This document shows, one piece after another, positions 24,782-32,787 of a DNA stretch of 60,033 nt (position 1 is the stretch's first letter; every line of letters begins with the position of its first letter). The stretch spans positions 1 through 60,033 of the forward strand of contig JAFXHA010000079.1 in NCBI GenBank assembly GCA_017536635.1, given 5' to 3'. The notes beneath the pieces were generated by a model. It was not told where the DNA came from, ran no database searches, and saw only the letters and a list, made by a program, of their open reading frames with translations. A program made the translations under genes and the position numbers. The DNA is from Clostridia bacterium (GTDB taxonomy: Bacteria > Bacillota > Clostridia > Oscillospirales > CAG-272).

Positions 24782-26320
24782 ATGCAATCTTACGTACAAT
24801 TTTTATATGAAATATTAAAACAGTTTTTCGGAGGCTTCTGGACGGTACTGTCGGGAATCTTCGGAGGTTTGTTTGCGCTTGTGGACGTTCCGGATTACAT
24901 TGAAATCTTTGAAGAGTACAGCAAAGGCTTTACTGTTATCGCTTGGATACTCGCTATACTTACCGTTCTTATAATTATAGCTCTTCTCGCGGCTATGATA
25001 GTATTCGTTGTCATATTTGTACAGCGTAGGATCAAGGCTCATCAAAGCATCAAGAATTCCTTGGCGCTCGTTGAGGAGGTCGGCAAGCTTAATGCCCAGG
25101 TCATAAGACTTACTAAGGAAAAGGACAAAATACTTGCCATAAAGGCAGGCGCACCCGATCTTCCTTACGTAGGACTTGATTCCGGCGTATCGGCAGCAGC
25201 CGAGGGAGAAAGCACCTCTGCTCTCAAGGAGGGCGAGAGTCGCTTCTACAAGCTTACACAGGTCGATCTTCAGTATGCCGATTACGATAAATCGACGGAA
25301 GAGTTCGATAACGAGATCACTCTCGAGGAGATATGTGATCGCTTCCGCAATTATGCATGCTCGCGTATGGGACTATTCTATGAGATACGTGTTATCAGAC
25401 TGTTCCTTGCGGCGTTTTCGTCAACTCGATTGATAATCCTGCAGGGTATTTCCGGTACAGGTAAGACATCGCTCCCGTATGCGTGGGGTAAGTTCCTCGA
25501 GAACGATACGCAGATAGCTTCAGTTCAGCCCTCGTGGCGTGATCGAAGCGAGCTTTTCGGATACTTCAACGAATTTACAAAGCGATTTTCCGAGACCGAG
25601 GTCCTCAAGCGTATGTACGAGGCAACATATACCGATAAGGTATACCTTACGATACTCGACGAGATGAACATCGCGCGAGTTGAGTACTACTTTGCAGAGA
25701 TGCTCTCTATTCTCGAAATGCCCTCGAGAGATGAGTGGGTAGTAGACCTTGTGCCTTCGGGTTGGTCTACCGATCCTAAGCATATTGTAGACGGACGCTT
25801 CAATCTTCCCGCAAATATGTGGTACGTCGGTACGGCTAACAACGACGACTCTACCTTTGCTATATCGGATAAGGTATACGACCGTGCTATCCCGATAAAT
25901 ATTGATACGAAGGGTGTTAAATTCGAGGCGCCCTATACCGAAAATCTTAATCTTTCCTACCTGCATCTTGAGGATATGTTTGCCAAGGCAAAGGAGGACT
26001 TCAAGGTAGGTGAGGAGACCCTTGCCAAGATCGCGAAGCTTGACGATTACGTCATCGAGCATTTCCGACTTGCATTCGGTAACCGAATCGTAAAGCAGCT
26101 CCGTGATTTCGTTCCCGTATACGTCGCTTGCGGCGGAACCGAGGTCGACGGACTTGACTACGTGCTTACAAATAAGATATTCAGAAAGTTTGAGGGACTT
26201 AACCTCGCGTTTATCCGCGATGAGATAGACGGACTTATAAGCTACCTCTCCGAGCTCTTCGGCGAGGAAAATATGCAGGAAGCAAAGGCGTATCTGCGCC
26301 GACTCAAGAAGCTTGTTTAA
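24782..26320 (+). CDS. Membrane-anchored McrB-like AAA+ ATPase
   Basis: A 512-residue protein. An N-terminal hydrophobic region includes a strong TM segment (about 52-80), followed by a short coiled coil (about 90-118) and linker. The AAA+ module has Walker A GISGTGKT (222-229), Walker B ILDEMN (291-296), sensor-1 GTANND (350-355) and a probable arginine finger in KVYDRA (R369). The DEMN and GTxN signatures are those of McrB, the GTP-dependent motor of McrBC restriction systems; nucleotide preference is not evident. McrB proteins normally have a DNA-recognition N-terminus, replaced here by a membrane anchor. It sits between a signal peptidase and a DUF2357-like gene, so a role in the cell envelope rather than DNA restriction is inferred. 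Confidence 0.8.
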   Translation: MQSYVQFLYEILKQFFGGFWTVLSGIFGGLFALVDVPDYIEIFEEYSKGFTVIAWILAILTVLIIIALLAAMIVFVVIFVQRRIKAHQSIKNSLALVEEVGKLNAQVIRLTKEKDKILAIKAGAPDLPYVGLDSGVSAAAEGESTSALKEGESRFYKLTQVDLQYADYDKSTEEFDNEITLEEICDRFRNYACSRMGLFYEIRVIRLFLAAFSSTRLIILQGISGTGKTSLPYAWGKFLENDTQIASVQPSWRDRSELFGYFNEFTKRFSETEVLKRMYEATYTDKVYLTILDEMNIARVEYYFAEMLSILEMPSRDEWVVDLVPSGWSTDPKHIVDGRFNLPANMWYVGTANNDDSTFAISDKVYDRAIPINIDTKGVKFEAPYTENLNLSYLHLEDMFAKAKEDFKVGEETLAKIAKLDDYVIEHFRLAFGNRIVKQLRDFVPVYVACGGTEVDGLDYVLTNKIFRKFEGLNLAFIRDEIDGLISYLSELFGEENMQEAKAYLRRLKKLV

Positions 26321-26362
26321 GCTTTAATGAACTATTAAAACAGAGAAGGAGGTGAGCTCACC

Positions 26363-28204
26363 GTGCCGGCAATTGAAAAAACTAAAATTGAAGAGGTCTA
26401 TAATCGGTTTACCGAGGATTTTTTGGGTGAGCTCCACTCCAATGAATTTCACGAGTATTTTATAAATTCCGTTAAAAGCGGAAGCTGCAACATTTCACTT
26501 TATGAAAAATTTGTTGAACGCAACGTAGATCTGTCGTGGGTCGAAATGATAGAGGATAGCATAATTGCGTTGGATACCATTATTCGAACCCCGCAGAGAT
26601 ACATAAAGAACGAGGAGGAGATAGTTCCCATCGAAATGGTGAGAACCGTCAGCACCGAGTCTATCCGCCATCTTGCGCAGCATACGAATATGATCGCAAT
26701 GGTAAAGGGCGACGAGGTAACTCCGCAGCGAATGCTCAATATCGTCAAGGAAGAGAGCTTTGATACGTACGAGAATAGATTTATCTATACGCTTCTCAAA
26801 AAAATAGAATATTTCCTTGATAAAAGAATTCAGTCCTTGATGACGGGTAACGATACTCAGGACGTTTTTGAGCTGAAGCTTGATGGAGAATGCGAGGCAG
26901 GACACGATCAGTTTAAATATGATTTCAGTATGACCTGCGTTACTCCTCACATTGAACTAAGAGAAGAAGATATGCGAGTTGATGCGGACGTTACGCAGCT
27001 CAATTCCATACAGAGAATAGAGAGAGTAAGAAAGATACTTTATAGCTTCCAAGGATCAGCACTCATCAAGTCGCTTGATGGTTGTGCGCTCGTTCGACCG
27101 CCGTTGAATATGACCAACGTTCTTAAAAAGAATCCCAATTTCCGCAAGGCAGTTGATCTTTGGATATTTGTTGAACAGTACCACGAGGTTGGATACAGTG
27201 TAAGCCACGTAGACCGACAGGCAACGCCATCCGATAATTATCTTGGCGAGCTGTTTTCGATGATCGCGCTCCAATACGTTCTTATGAAAAAGAATACGGG
27301 ACGTATGGAGGAGCTTGCAGATTATAGTGAGCGCAAGCAGGAGGCAGAGCTTAACGTAGTTAAGAAGGATATCGACGATATCATAGATAGCTACGATATG
27401 GAGATCGACGAGATCAAACGGGTTTTCGTGGATCGACTCGAGAGGAAAAAGCAAAAAGAGCGTACGCAGTTTAATCAGATCAAGGATGTCATCTTGAGAA
27501 CGATATCTTTGGAGACAGAAAAGATCGCAGAAGAGAACAAGCAACGCGCTATAAGAGCAAAGAGACGTGAGGAACGACTCAGACAAGAGCAGGAGCGCTT
27601 AGCCGCGCTTGAGCAAAAGCGTCTTGCCGAGGAAGCACGTCTCGCCGAGGAAGCAAGACTTGCCGAGGAAGCAAGACTTGCCGAGGAAGCAAGACTTGCC
27701 GAGGAAGCACGTCTCGCCGAGGAAGCACGACTTGCCGAGGAAGCACGTCTCGCAGAGGAAGCACGTCTCGCCGAGGAAGCACGACTCGCTGAGGAGGCAC
27801 GACTCGCCGAGGAAGCACGTCTTGCCGAGGAAGCACGTCTCGCCGAAGAAGCACGACTCGCCGAGGAGGCACGACTCGCCGAAGAAGCACGACTTGCCGA
27901 GGAAGCAAGACTTGCCGAAGAAGCACGTCTTGCCGAGGAAGCAAGACTTGCCGAGGAAGCACGCATCATAGCTGAAAAGAAGGCGAGAAGGGAAAAGTGG
28001 CAGAAAGCGTTGACCTTGGGATTGATAAAAACCAAAAAGCCCGATCCGATTCCCGAGCCACCAAAGCCCAAGCCTGTGCCTAAGCCTGTGCCTCCAAAGC
28101 CTGTAAAGAAGGAGTATAATCCTTCGAGAAAGAAGCCGAGAAACAAACATAGACTTGAAAAACAGAGGTTGAGAGATGCCGATGCTCAAAACGAAAAGAA
28201 TTAA
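26363..28204 (+). CDS. DUF2357-like McrB partner with LAEEAR repeat tail
   Basis: A 613-residue cytoplasmic protein. The GTG start at 26363 is supported by an excellent AAGGAGGTGA box. Residues about 1-330 resemble DUF2357, a family encoded beside McrB-like ATPases; the clearest motif is [15 protein letters not shown] (about 132-146). The PD-(D/E)xK nuclease expected in McrC-type partners is not visible. Instead there is a charged coiled coil (about 335-420), then 19 uninterrupted LAEEAR hexapeptides (421-534), a short basic helix, and a Pro/Lys-rich end ([13 protein letters not shown]) with basic residues. This looks like a rigid helical arm, more than 100 residues long, joining an ATPase adaptor to a flexible tail. 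Its 3' end overlaps the next gene by 29 bases. DUF2357 assignment is by motif recognition. Confidence 0.65.
   Translation: MPAIEKTKIEEVYNRFTEDFLGELHSNEFHEYFINSVKSGSCNISLYEKFVERNVDLSWVEMIEDSIIALDTIIRTPQRYIKNEEEIVPIEMVRTVSTESIRHLAQHTNMIAMVKGDEVTPQRMLNIVKEESFDTYENRFIYTLLKKIEYFLDKRIQSLMTGNDTQDVFELKLDGECEAGHDQFKYDFSMTCVTPHIELREEDMRVDADVTQLNSIQRIERVRKILYSFQGSALIKSLDGCALVRPPLNMTNVLKKNPNFRKAVDLWIFVEQYHEVGYSVSHVDRQATPSDNYLGELFSMIALQYVLMKKNTGRMEELADYSERKQEAELNVVKKDIDDIIDSYDMEIDEIKRVFVDRLERKKQKERTQFNQIKDVILRTISLETEKIAEENKQRAIRAKRREERLRQEQERLAALEQKRLAEEARLAEEARLAEEARLAEEARLAEEARLAEEARLAEEARLAEEARLAEEARLAEEARLAEEARLAEEARLAEEARLAEEARLAEEARLAEEARLAEEARLAEEARLAEEARIIAEKKARREKWQKALTLGLIKTKKPDPIPEPPKPKPVPKPVPPKPVKKEYNPSRKKPRNKHRLEKQRLRDADAQNEKN
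27623..27964 (+). repeat. In-frame 18-bp tandem repeat, 19 units
   Basis: Exactly 342 bases, 19 x 18 bp, each unit encoding LAEEAR. Units differ only at synonymous sites (CTT/CTC for Leu; GAG/GAA for Glu; CGT, CGA, AGA or CGC for Arg), so the protein sequence is held constant while the DNA has diverged. The repeat could still vary in number by slippage or recombination. Confidence 0.95.
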
Positions 28205-29153
28205 ACCGCGCAGAGTGATATTTAACGCAATGTTTGCGATTGCTCTGCTCGTGATCATAATTTACGTTAGCTTTTCTTGGTTTGTCAGCTCGAAGCAGGC
28301 AGAGGTTTCCGGAATAACGATGAACGTAGATAAGGGAACCGAGCTTATGATCAAGACGGAAAATTCTGAAGACGGCAAATCACTTGAGCTTGATTTTGAT
28401 GATGAACATCCTTTACAATCGCTTGCAGGTAACGGACAGTATCTTTATTCTGCAGATATTGGCTTTGATCCTCTTGAAACTGACACCGATAACGAAAACA
28501 CGGTGTTTTCCAAGAAGATCCTTGGCTATTTGCCGATAGAATCATTGGAAACCGTAGGCGATTATATCGAAGCCGGAGCGTTTGCGTGTGATTTTTCACT
28601 TAATATCAATAAGGATACCGACGTGTATCTTTACGGTCTTGGTGAGAGCGGGGAGGGCTCGTCGGTAACTCCCGCACCGATAGATCATTATGCAGATGAA
28701 AAAAATACAGGTCCTTACGGTGATTTTGATATAGGAAATATTGCCGGAGCGATTCGTGTAGCATTTCTTCAGAAGAACGACGCAGGACAATACGTTCCGA
28801 CACTTATCTGGGCGCCTAATACGTCTACGGAGTTTGGAATTGACGACAACAATCAGTATTTCGTTAAAACTGATTCCGATAATTATGAAGAAAAATACAC
28901 GGTTATTGGAAACAGTAAGGATCAAATTTTCGAGATAAATACGGGCTCAAGCGCACAAGGCGCGAATTCGGATGTCCTTAACGGAACCGTTTACGCCTGG
29001 GGAGATCTTTCGGAAAAGCAGAAATTCGGTACGCTTTCGGCGAATAAGTATGGTGAATTCAGATTAGTGGTCTGGGTAGACGGAAATGACAGAGAGTGTC
29101 ATAACGCTTTGCTCGGCGGGTTGATATGCGTTAATTTGAAGATAGGTACATAA
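28176..29153 (+). CDS. SipW/TasA-style exported protein (325 aa)
   Basis: It overlaps the 3' end of the DUF2357-like gene by 29 bases; an AGAGG box lies nine bases before the ATG at 28176. The N-terminus is basic, then hydrophobic (about 14-32), ending [10 protein letters not shown] with a following VSGITMNV strand nearly identical to the major subunit at 22836. The mature domain contains [12 protein letters not shown], matched in the next gene, and closes with [11 protein letters not shown] plus GG and a final strand. Three mature Cys are present, one inside the terminal motif. It is probably a minor or adaptor fibre subunit, given its larger size and central operon position. Confidence 0.6.
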   Translation: MPMLKTKRIKPRRVIFNAMFAIALLVIIIYVSFSWFVSSKQAEVSGITMNVDKGTELMIKTENSEDGKSLELDFDDEHPLQSLAGNGQYLYSADIGFDPLETDTDNENTVFSKKILGYLPIESLETVGDYIEAGAFACDFSLNINKDTDVYLYGLGESGEGSSVTPAPIDHYADEKNTGPYGDFDIGNIAGAIRVAFLQKNDAGQYVPTLIWAPNTSTEFGIDDNNQYFVKTDSDNYEEKYTVIGNSKDQIFEINTGSSAQGANSDVLNGTVYAWGDLSEKQKFGTLSANKYGEFRLVVWVDGNDRECHNALLGGLICVNLKIGT

Positions 29154-29174
29154 ATAAAAAGTACGAGGGTATTA

Positions 29175-30464
29175 ATGAAGAAATTAACAGGAACAAGAAA
29201 ATGGATAAGATTGTCGGTCATCCTATATATCGCCATCTTATCGTTTGCTGCGGTTTTTACGATGGCGTGGTTTATGTTTGATGAGACCGCGACGATCAAG
29301 ACCGCGGATAATATGCAGATCACGGCAGGCGCAAAGCTTGAGATAGCATTGGTCGGAGAGAGTGAAGATCTCGAGTGGGGTCAGCTTATAGCGAGCAATA
29401 CTCCTACGACATTTCCCGACGTTACGGGGGACGGAACGACCTTCTATTTTCCAAAGGTATTGACGGAAGACGATAATACCTTTGAAGCGGCCGATACGTT
29501 TTATGAGATATCAGATGCCTCTGAGGATAAAGATAGCTATTTGATTACTATGCACCTTCGCTTTAAAACCACTCTCCCGATGGATGTTTATTTATCAGAG
29601 GAATCTTTTGTCAGCGGTCTTTCCGATGTGATCGTGGGAGCAGATGCCGGAAATAAATCCATCTTCGGCGATTTTAGCAGAGACGGAATAGCGGGCGCAG
29701 TTAGGGTGGCTTTTATTGAACGGGACTTTGATGGATTGGATGAATACGTTCTGAAAAATATTTGGATACCTAACGATAAGTATGAGATCTCATATACAGA
29801 CGAGCAGATCGGCAACGAAGGGGATCATAAAGCAATATTTACGACCGACGGAAACCGTGAGTATACGGTTCTTGAGGACGGTACTACGCAATTCAAATAC
29901 GGTTATATGACACAGAACGGCGAAAATATGACGTTTATACCGTGGACTGTGGACCAATACACTGCTCGTTACGTAACTCTTGATTCTCAGAAGCTTGCCG
30001 TCCATAATGAAGACGGAACGCAATGGATCAATGAAGCCGCTCCGTTGATCACCTTTGATGAAGCGGACTTTGAGGACGGTATAGCAGAGCGTGATCTGAT
30101 TATTAAAATATGGATAGAGGGAACCGACCGTGAGGCAGACAAGGCGTTTACGGACGGACAGCTCAAATATAATTTTTCGTTTGTAGGAATTCAAAAGGAA
30201 GCCTTTGAGGTTAAAAACGCCGAGCTGGCTGCCAAAGAGATAGTGAGCGACGGTCAAAAGCTCTACTATAAGGAAGGCGACACGCTTGAGGAGATAGTGG
30301 AATCCAATCTTCTTCAATATAGCTATAATGGAGTGGATTGGAAGCCATACAACGGAAATATGCAGGCAGAAAATAACGCTTCGTATCAATACGTGTACGT
30401 AAGATACGCAGAAAAGCTTAACGTAAAGGCAAGTAAAGCTATTTACGTCGAATTTAACTCTTAA
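29175..30464 (+). CDS. SipW/TasA-style exported protein without cysteines, C-terminal extension (429 aa)
   Basis: A 429-residue paralogue starting 21 bases after the previous gene. The hydrophobic signal (about 12-31) ends TMAWFMFDE. The core has FGDFSRDGIAGAVRVAF, matching its neighbour, and IKIWIEGTDREAD, where the usual Cys of the motif is Ala. The whole protein has no Cys, so the putative disulfide has been lost as a pair. After the core an extra domain of about 90 residues (from about 338) with Tyr-rich strands (LLQYSYNGVDWKPYNG) resembles a small surface adhesive module. It is possibly a tip or side-decoration subunit. Confidence 0.6.
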   Translation: MKKLTGTRKWIRLSVILYIAILSFAAVFTMAWFMFDETATIKTADNMQITAGAKLEIALVGESEDLEWGQLIASNTPTTFPDVTGDGTTFYFPKVLTEDDNTFEAADTFYEISDASEDKDSYLITMHLRFKTTLPMDVYLSEESFVSGLSDVIVGADAGNKSIFGDFSRDGIAGAVRVAFIERDFDGLDEYVLKNIWIPNDKYEISYTDEQIGNEGDHKAIFTTDGNREYTVLEDGTTQFKYGYMTQNGENMTFIPWTVDQYTARYVTLDSQKLAVHNEDGTQWINEAAPLITFDEADFEDGIAERDLIIKIWIEGTDREADKAFTDGQLKYNFSFVGIQKEAFEVKNAELAAKEIVSDGQKLYYKEGDTLEEIVESNLLQYSYNGVDWKPYNGNMQAENNASYQYVYVRYAEKLNVKASKAIYVEFNS

Positions 30465-30507
30465 GATCATACAGGTAACTAAAGTTTAACGAAAGGAGGA
30501 CGTGCGT

Positions 30508-31512
30508 ATGAATGATAATAAAATACAGCTTGCGGCAAACGCCAAAAGAAAACGCAGAAGATGGCTGCCGCTTATAAGACCTACGTTGTTGTTGCTTACG
30601 ACGGTAATATTATTTACGTACGTTAGCTTTGCTTGGATGCGAAGAGAATGGACTCCTTATGTTGAGCAAAGCAATATCACGATAGCTACGGGTGGATCGT
30701 TAGTATTTGAGTTCGAAGGCGAATCGGGAGCAAGCACGGGTAAATCTATCAATGAAATACTCGGTCTTACTCAGGAATTTGTATTAAAGCCCGTATCAAG
30801 CCAGACCGGAGGAGAGAATTCCTTCTTTACGTTGGATCTTCAGCACGGGGCAGGTCTTGAAAAGTATAGACATCTTGACGTATCCGATTATGATAACGAT
30901 CCGATTAAAATGGGTATAGAAAACGGTTACATAGAGTTCCAGATGATGCTTTATTCGCCGGACGCAGCGGATACGATTCGTTACGTTTATATACATCCCG
31001 AATCTCATATAAGATTTTCTGAGGGCGGGGATGCTGAGCAGGCAGATGCTGTAAAATGTATTCGAATGTCGGTTACTCTTAACAGTAGCAACGAGACCTG
31101 GATATTCGGTCCGGACGGAGTTATAAGTCATTCGGGCGTTAATATGATTTACGATGATACAAACAAGAGATACGTTATGGATGGCGTAAATTATTATTCA
31201 AGCTATAATGCGGATAACGTAGCTCAAAGCGAGATAATGAGTGTTTGGGAAGGACACAACGTAGTAGAGCCCTCTGATCATTTTAAGGAAATATCTGAAT
31301 TTGACGGGGGAACGTATGACGAAAACGGTATTCTTATATCACGCGATACAGATCAAACGCTCTTCTCTTTGACGTCAGGCGATAATACTACGAAAAGATG
31401 GGTAACGGTAAGAATCTGGGCAGAGGGATCGGATCCAAACTGTACCGATAAGATATCCGGTGCACAGATAGACCTTAAGCTCAAATTCTCGTCATTTACA
31501 ATAACTAATTAA
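30508..31512 (+). CDS. SipW/TasA-style exported protein (334 aa)
   Basis: The ATG at 30508 lies nine bases after AAAGGAGG; an in-frame GTG at 30502 is too close to that box. A very basic N-terminal stretch (KRKRRR) precedes the hydrophobic segment, which ends VSFAWMRREW. The mature part is beta-rich, with VRIWAEGSDPNC and a terminal strand pair as in its paralogues, and two Cys (VKCIRM and PNCTD). The lack of further transmembrane segments implies release after cleavage. It sits between two paralogues and before the second signal peptidase and shows no enzyme motif. Confidence 0.6.
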   Translation: MNDNKIQLAANAKRKRRRWLPLIRPTLLLLTTVILFTYVSFAWMRREWTPYVEQSNITIATGGSLVFEFEGESGASTGKSINEILGLTQEFVLKPVSSQTGGENSFFTLDLQHGAGLEKYRHLDVSDYDNDPIKMGIENGYIEFQMMLYSPDAADTIRYVYIHPESHIRFSEGGDAEQADAVKCIRMSVTLNSSNETWIFGPDGVISHSGVNMIYDDTNKRYVMDGVNYYSSYNADNVAQSEIMSVWEGHNVVEPSDHFKEISEFDGGTYDENGILISRDTDQTLFSLTSGDNTTKRWVTVRIWAEGSDPNCTDKISGAQIDLKLKFSSFTITN

Positions 31513-31537
31513 ACTGAGAAAGAGGAGGAAACGGAAT

Positions 31538-32212
31538 ATGCGTAAAAAAAAGATACTTATAGCGGCTTATTCCGTTTTGCTGTGCATTACCGTTTCTTTT
31601 GCGTGGATACTTAATCCAGAGAGAAACGTGAGCGACTCCTTCTTCATTGAATACGGTGGCGATAGCGCCAACAGTCTCGTTGTATCGCCCAAGGATATCG
31701 AAATGCTGGTATACGCGCAGAGATCTGAGCAATGGAAGCTGGTTGGAAGCAGCTCGGATAAGAAAGACGGTGAGGATCTTTTTAAGGTGGATGCTCAAAC
31801 GATCATTCCAAACTCCTCTGTTCCGTTCCGTATAAGATTGAAAAACAAATCCGAAAAAACTGTTAAGGTTCGTATAACCTTGACCGGAATCGTGTGTGAT
31901 AAGACTCTTGTCGACCAAGAAATAATTTACACCTCGGCGTTAGGAAGTATAGAGTATTCAAAATATGACGTGAATACGCCCGAGAACGTTTATCTTTCGC
32001 TTAATACTAACGGAGAGCTCGTTTCTACCGATGACGAAAAAAATACAGCAATGTATAATCTTGTATTATACGAAGAGGTAGAGATACCGGTAACCGCAAA
32101 TAACGACTACGTTGAGCTTGACTGTTATTTTTATTTTGATAAGGACAGAATGACTAACGTATGTCAGAACAAGACCTTTTACGTTTCATCATTCAGGGCA
32201 GAGCAGCAATGA
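31538..32212 (+). CDS. SipW-type exported protein, divergent (224 aa)
   Basis: A 224-residue protein with a short basic start and a hydrophobic segment ending VSFAWILNPE. Unlike its neighbours it lacks the Trp-x-Glu-Gly-x-Asp terminal motif. Its middle (SVPFRIRLKNKSEKTVKVRITLTG) has the Ig-like donor-strand look of TasA/CalY relatives, and it ends with an aromatic strand (DCYFYFDKDRMTN) containing a Cys. Its stop overlaps the start of the second signal peptidase (ATGA), so the two are translationally coupled; this may be the preferred substrate or an accessory of that peptidase. A TapA-like anchoring role is possible but not shown. Confidence 0.55.
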   Translation: MRKKKILIAAYSVLLCITVSFAWILNPERNVSDSFFIEYGGDSANSLVVSPKDIEMLVYAQRSEQWKLVGSSSDKKDGEDLFKVDAQTIIPNSSVPFRIRLKNKSEKTVKVRITLTGIVCDKTLVDQEIIYTSALGSIEYSKYDVNTPENVYLSLNTNGELVSTDDEKNTAMYNLVLYEEVEIPVTANNDYVELDCYFYFDKDRMTNVCQNKTFYVSSFRAEQQ

Positions 32213-32787
32213 TAAAGATAAAAAAAGCAGGCAGATCAATATTGCACGCATTAAGCATCATCATAGTGATAATAGAAATAGTACTTATACTTTTTCTTGT
32301 TCTGACTAAGATGAGCGGGGGTGTTCCAAGGTTATTTGGACACAGTGTGTACGTTATAGCGACTCCAAGCATGACGCCCGAGCTTGAGGTGGGAGATATT
32401 ATTATCTCCAAGGCTTACGACGGCGGAGAGCTCAGTGTCGGCGACGTGGTCGAATACGTTGGCAAAAGCGGCGAGATGAAGGGTAAAATAATTACTCATA
32501 AAATAATAAGCATCGACGGAGAGGGTGCCGATCGCACTATAATTACAAAGGGAACCGCCAATACGGAGGCAGATCCGCCTATCGCGCCGTCAGATATTAT
32601 TTCAGTGATGAAATATAAAACCGTGGTTATTGACAAGATATACCGTGTCATAAGTACGACATGGGGCTTTATATGCTTAGTTATATTGCCGATGGCAGCA
32701 ATGATAGTGAGCGAGATCGTAGATCTTGCCAGACAGATAAAAAAAGAGAAGGAAGGAGGATATGATGATGAGGAATCTGACGAGTAG
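32209..32787 (+). CDS. sipW: SipW-type signal peptidase I (ER-type Ser/His), copy 2
   Basis: A 192-residue membrane peptidase. The ATG at 32209 overlaps the preceding stop (32210-32212); an upstream in-frame ATG at 32161 would lie inside that gene. TM1 is about 13-34, followed by ATPSMTP with nucleophile S54, the VGDIIISK strand and H97 in IITHKII, again the Ser/His arrangement of SipW and archaeal peptidases. A C-terminal TM (about 153-175) and an acidic tail close the protein. It differs clearly from the copy at 24043. Its coding end overlaps the giant LRR gene, which carries a matching signal boundary, so it may be specialised for that substrate. Confidence 0.85.
   Translation: MIKIKKAGRSILHALSIIIVIIEIVLILFLVLTKMSGGVPRLFGHSVYVIATPSMTPELEVGDIIISKAYDGGELSVGDVVEYVGKSGEMKGKIITHKIISIDGEGADRTIITKGTANTEADPPIAPSDIISVMKYKTVVIDKIYRVISTTWGFICLVILPMAAMIVSEIVDLARQIKKEKEGGYDDEESDE

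Noticed and set aside
27623..27964. Regular repeat considered as a CRISPR array
   Set aside because: Units are 18 bp, contiguous with no spacers, in frame inside a coding sequence, and no cas genes are near.
24782..28204. Annotation as a canonical McrBC restriction system
   Set aside because: The ATPase has a membrane anchor instead of a DNA-recognition domain and the partner shows no nuclease motif; the neighbours are export and surface genes.
27475..28258. Long Ser/Ala/Arg- or Cys/Phe-rich frames on the minus strand over the LAEEAR repeat, and a Pro/Arg/Lys-rich plus-strand frame
   Set aside because: They are translations of the 18-bp tandem repeat in other frames; the repeat keeps LAEEAR constant through synonymous changes only in the annotated frame.
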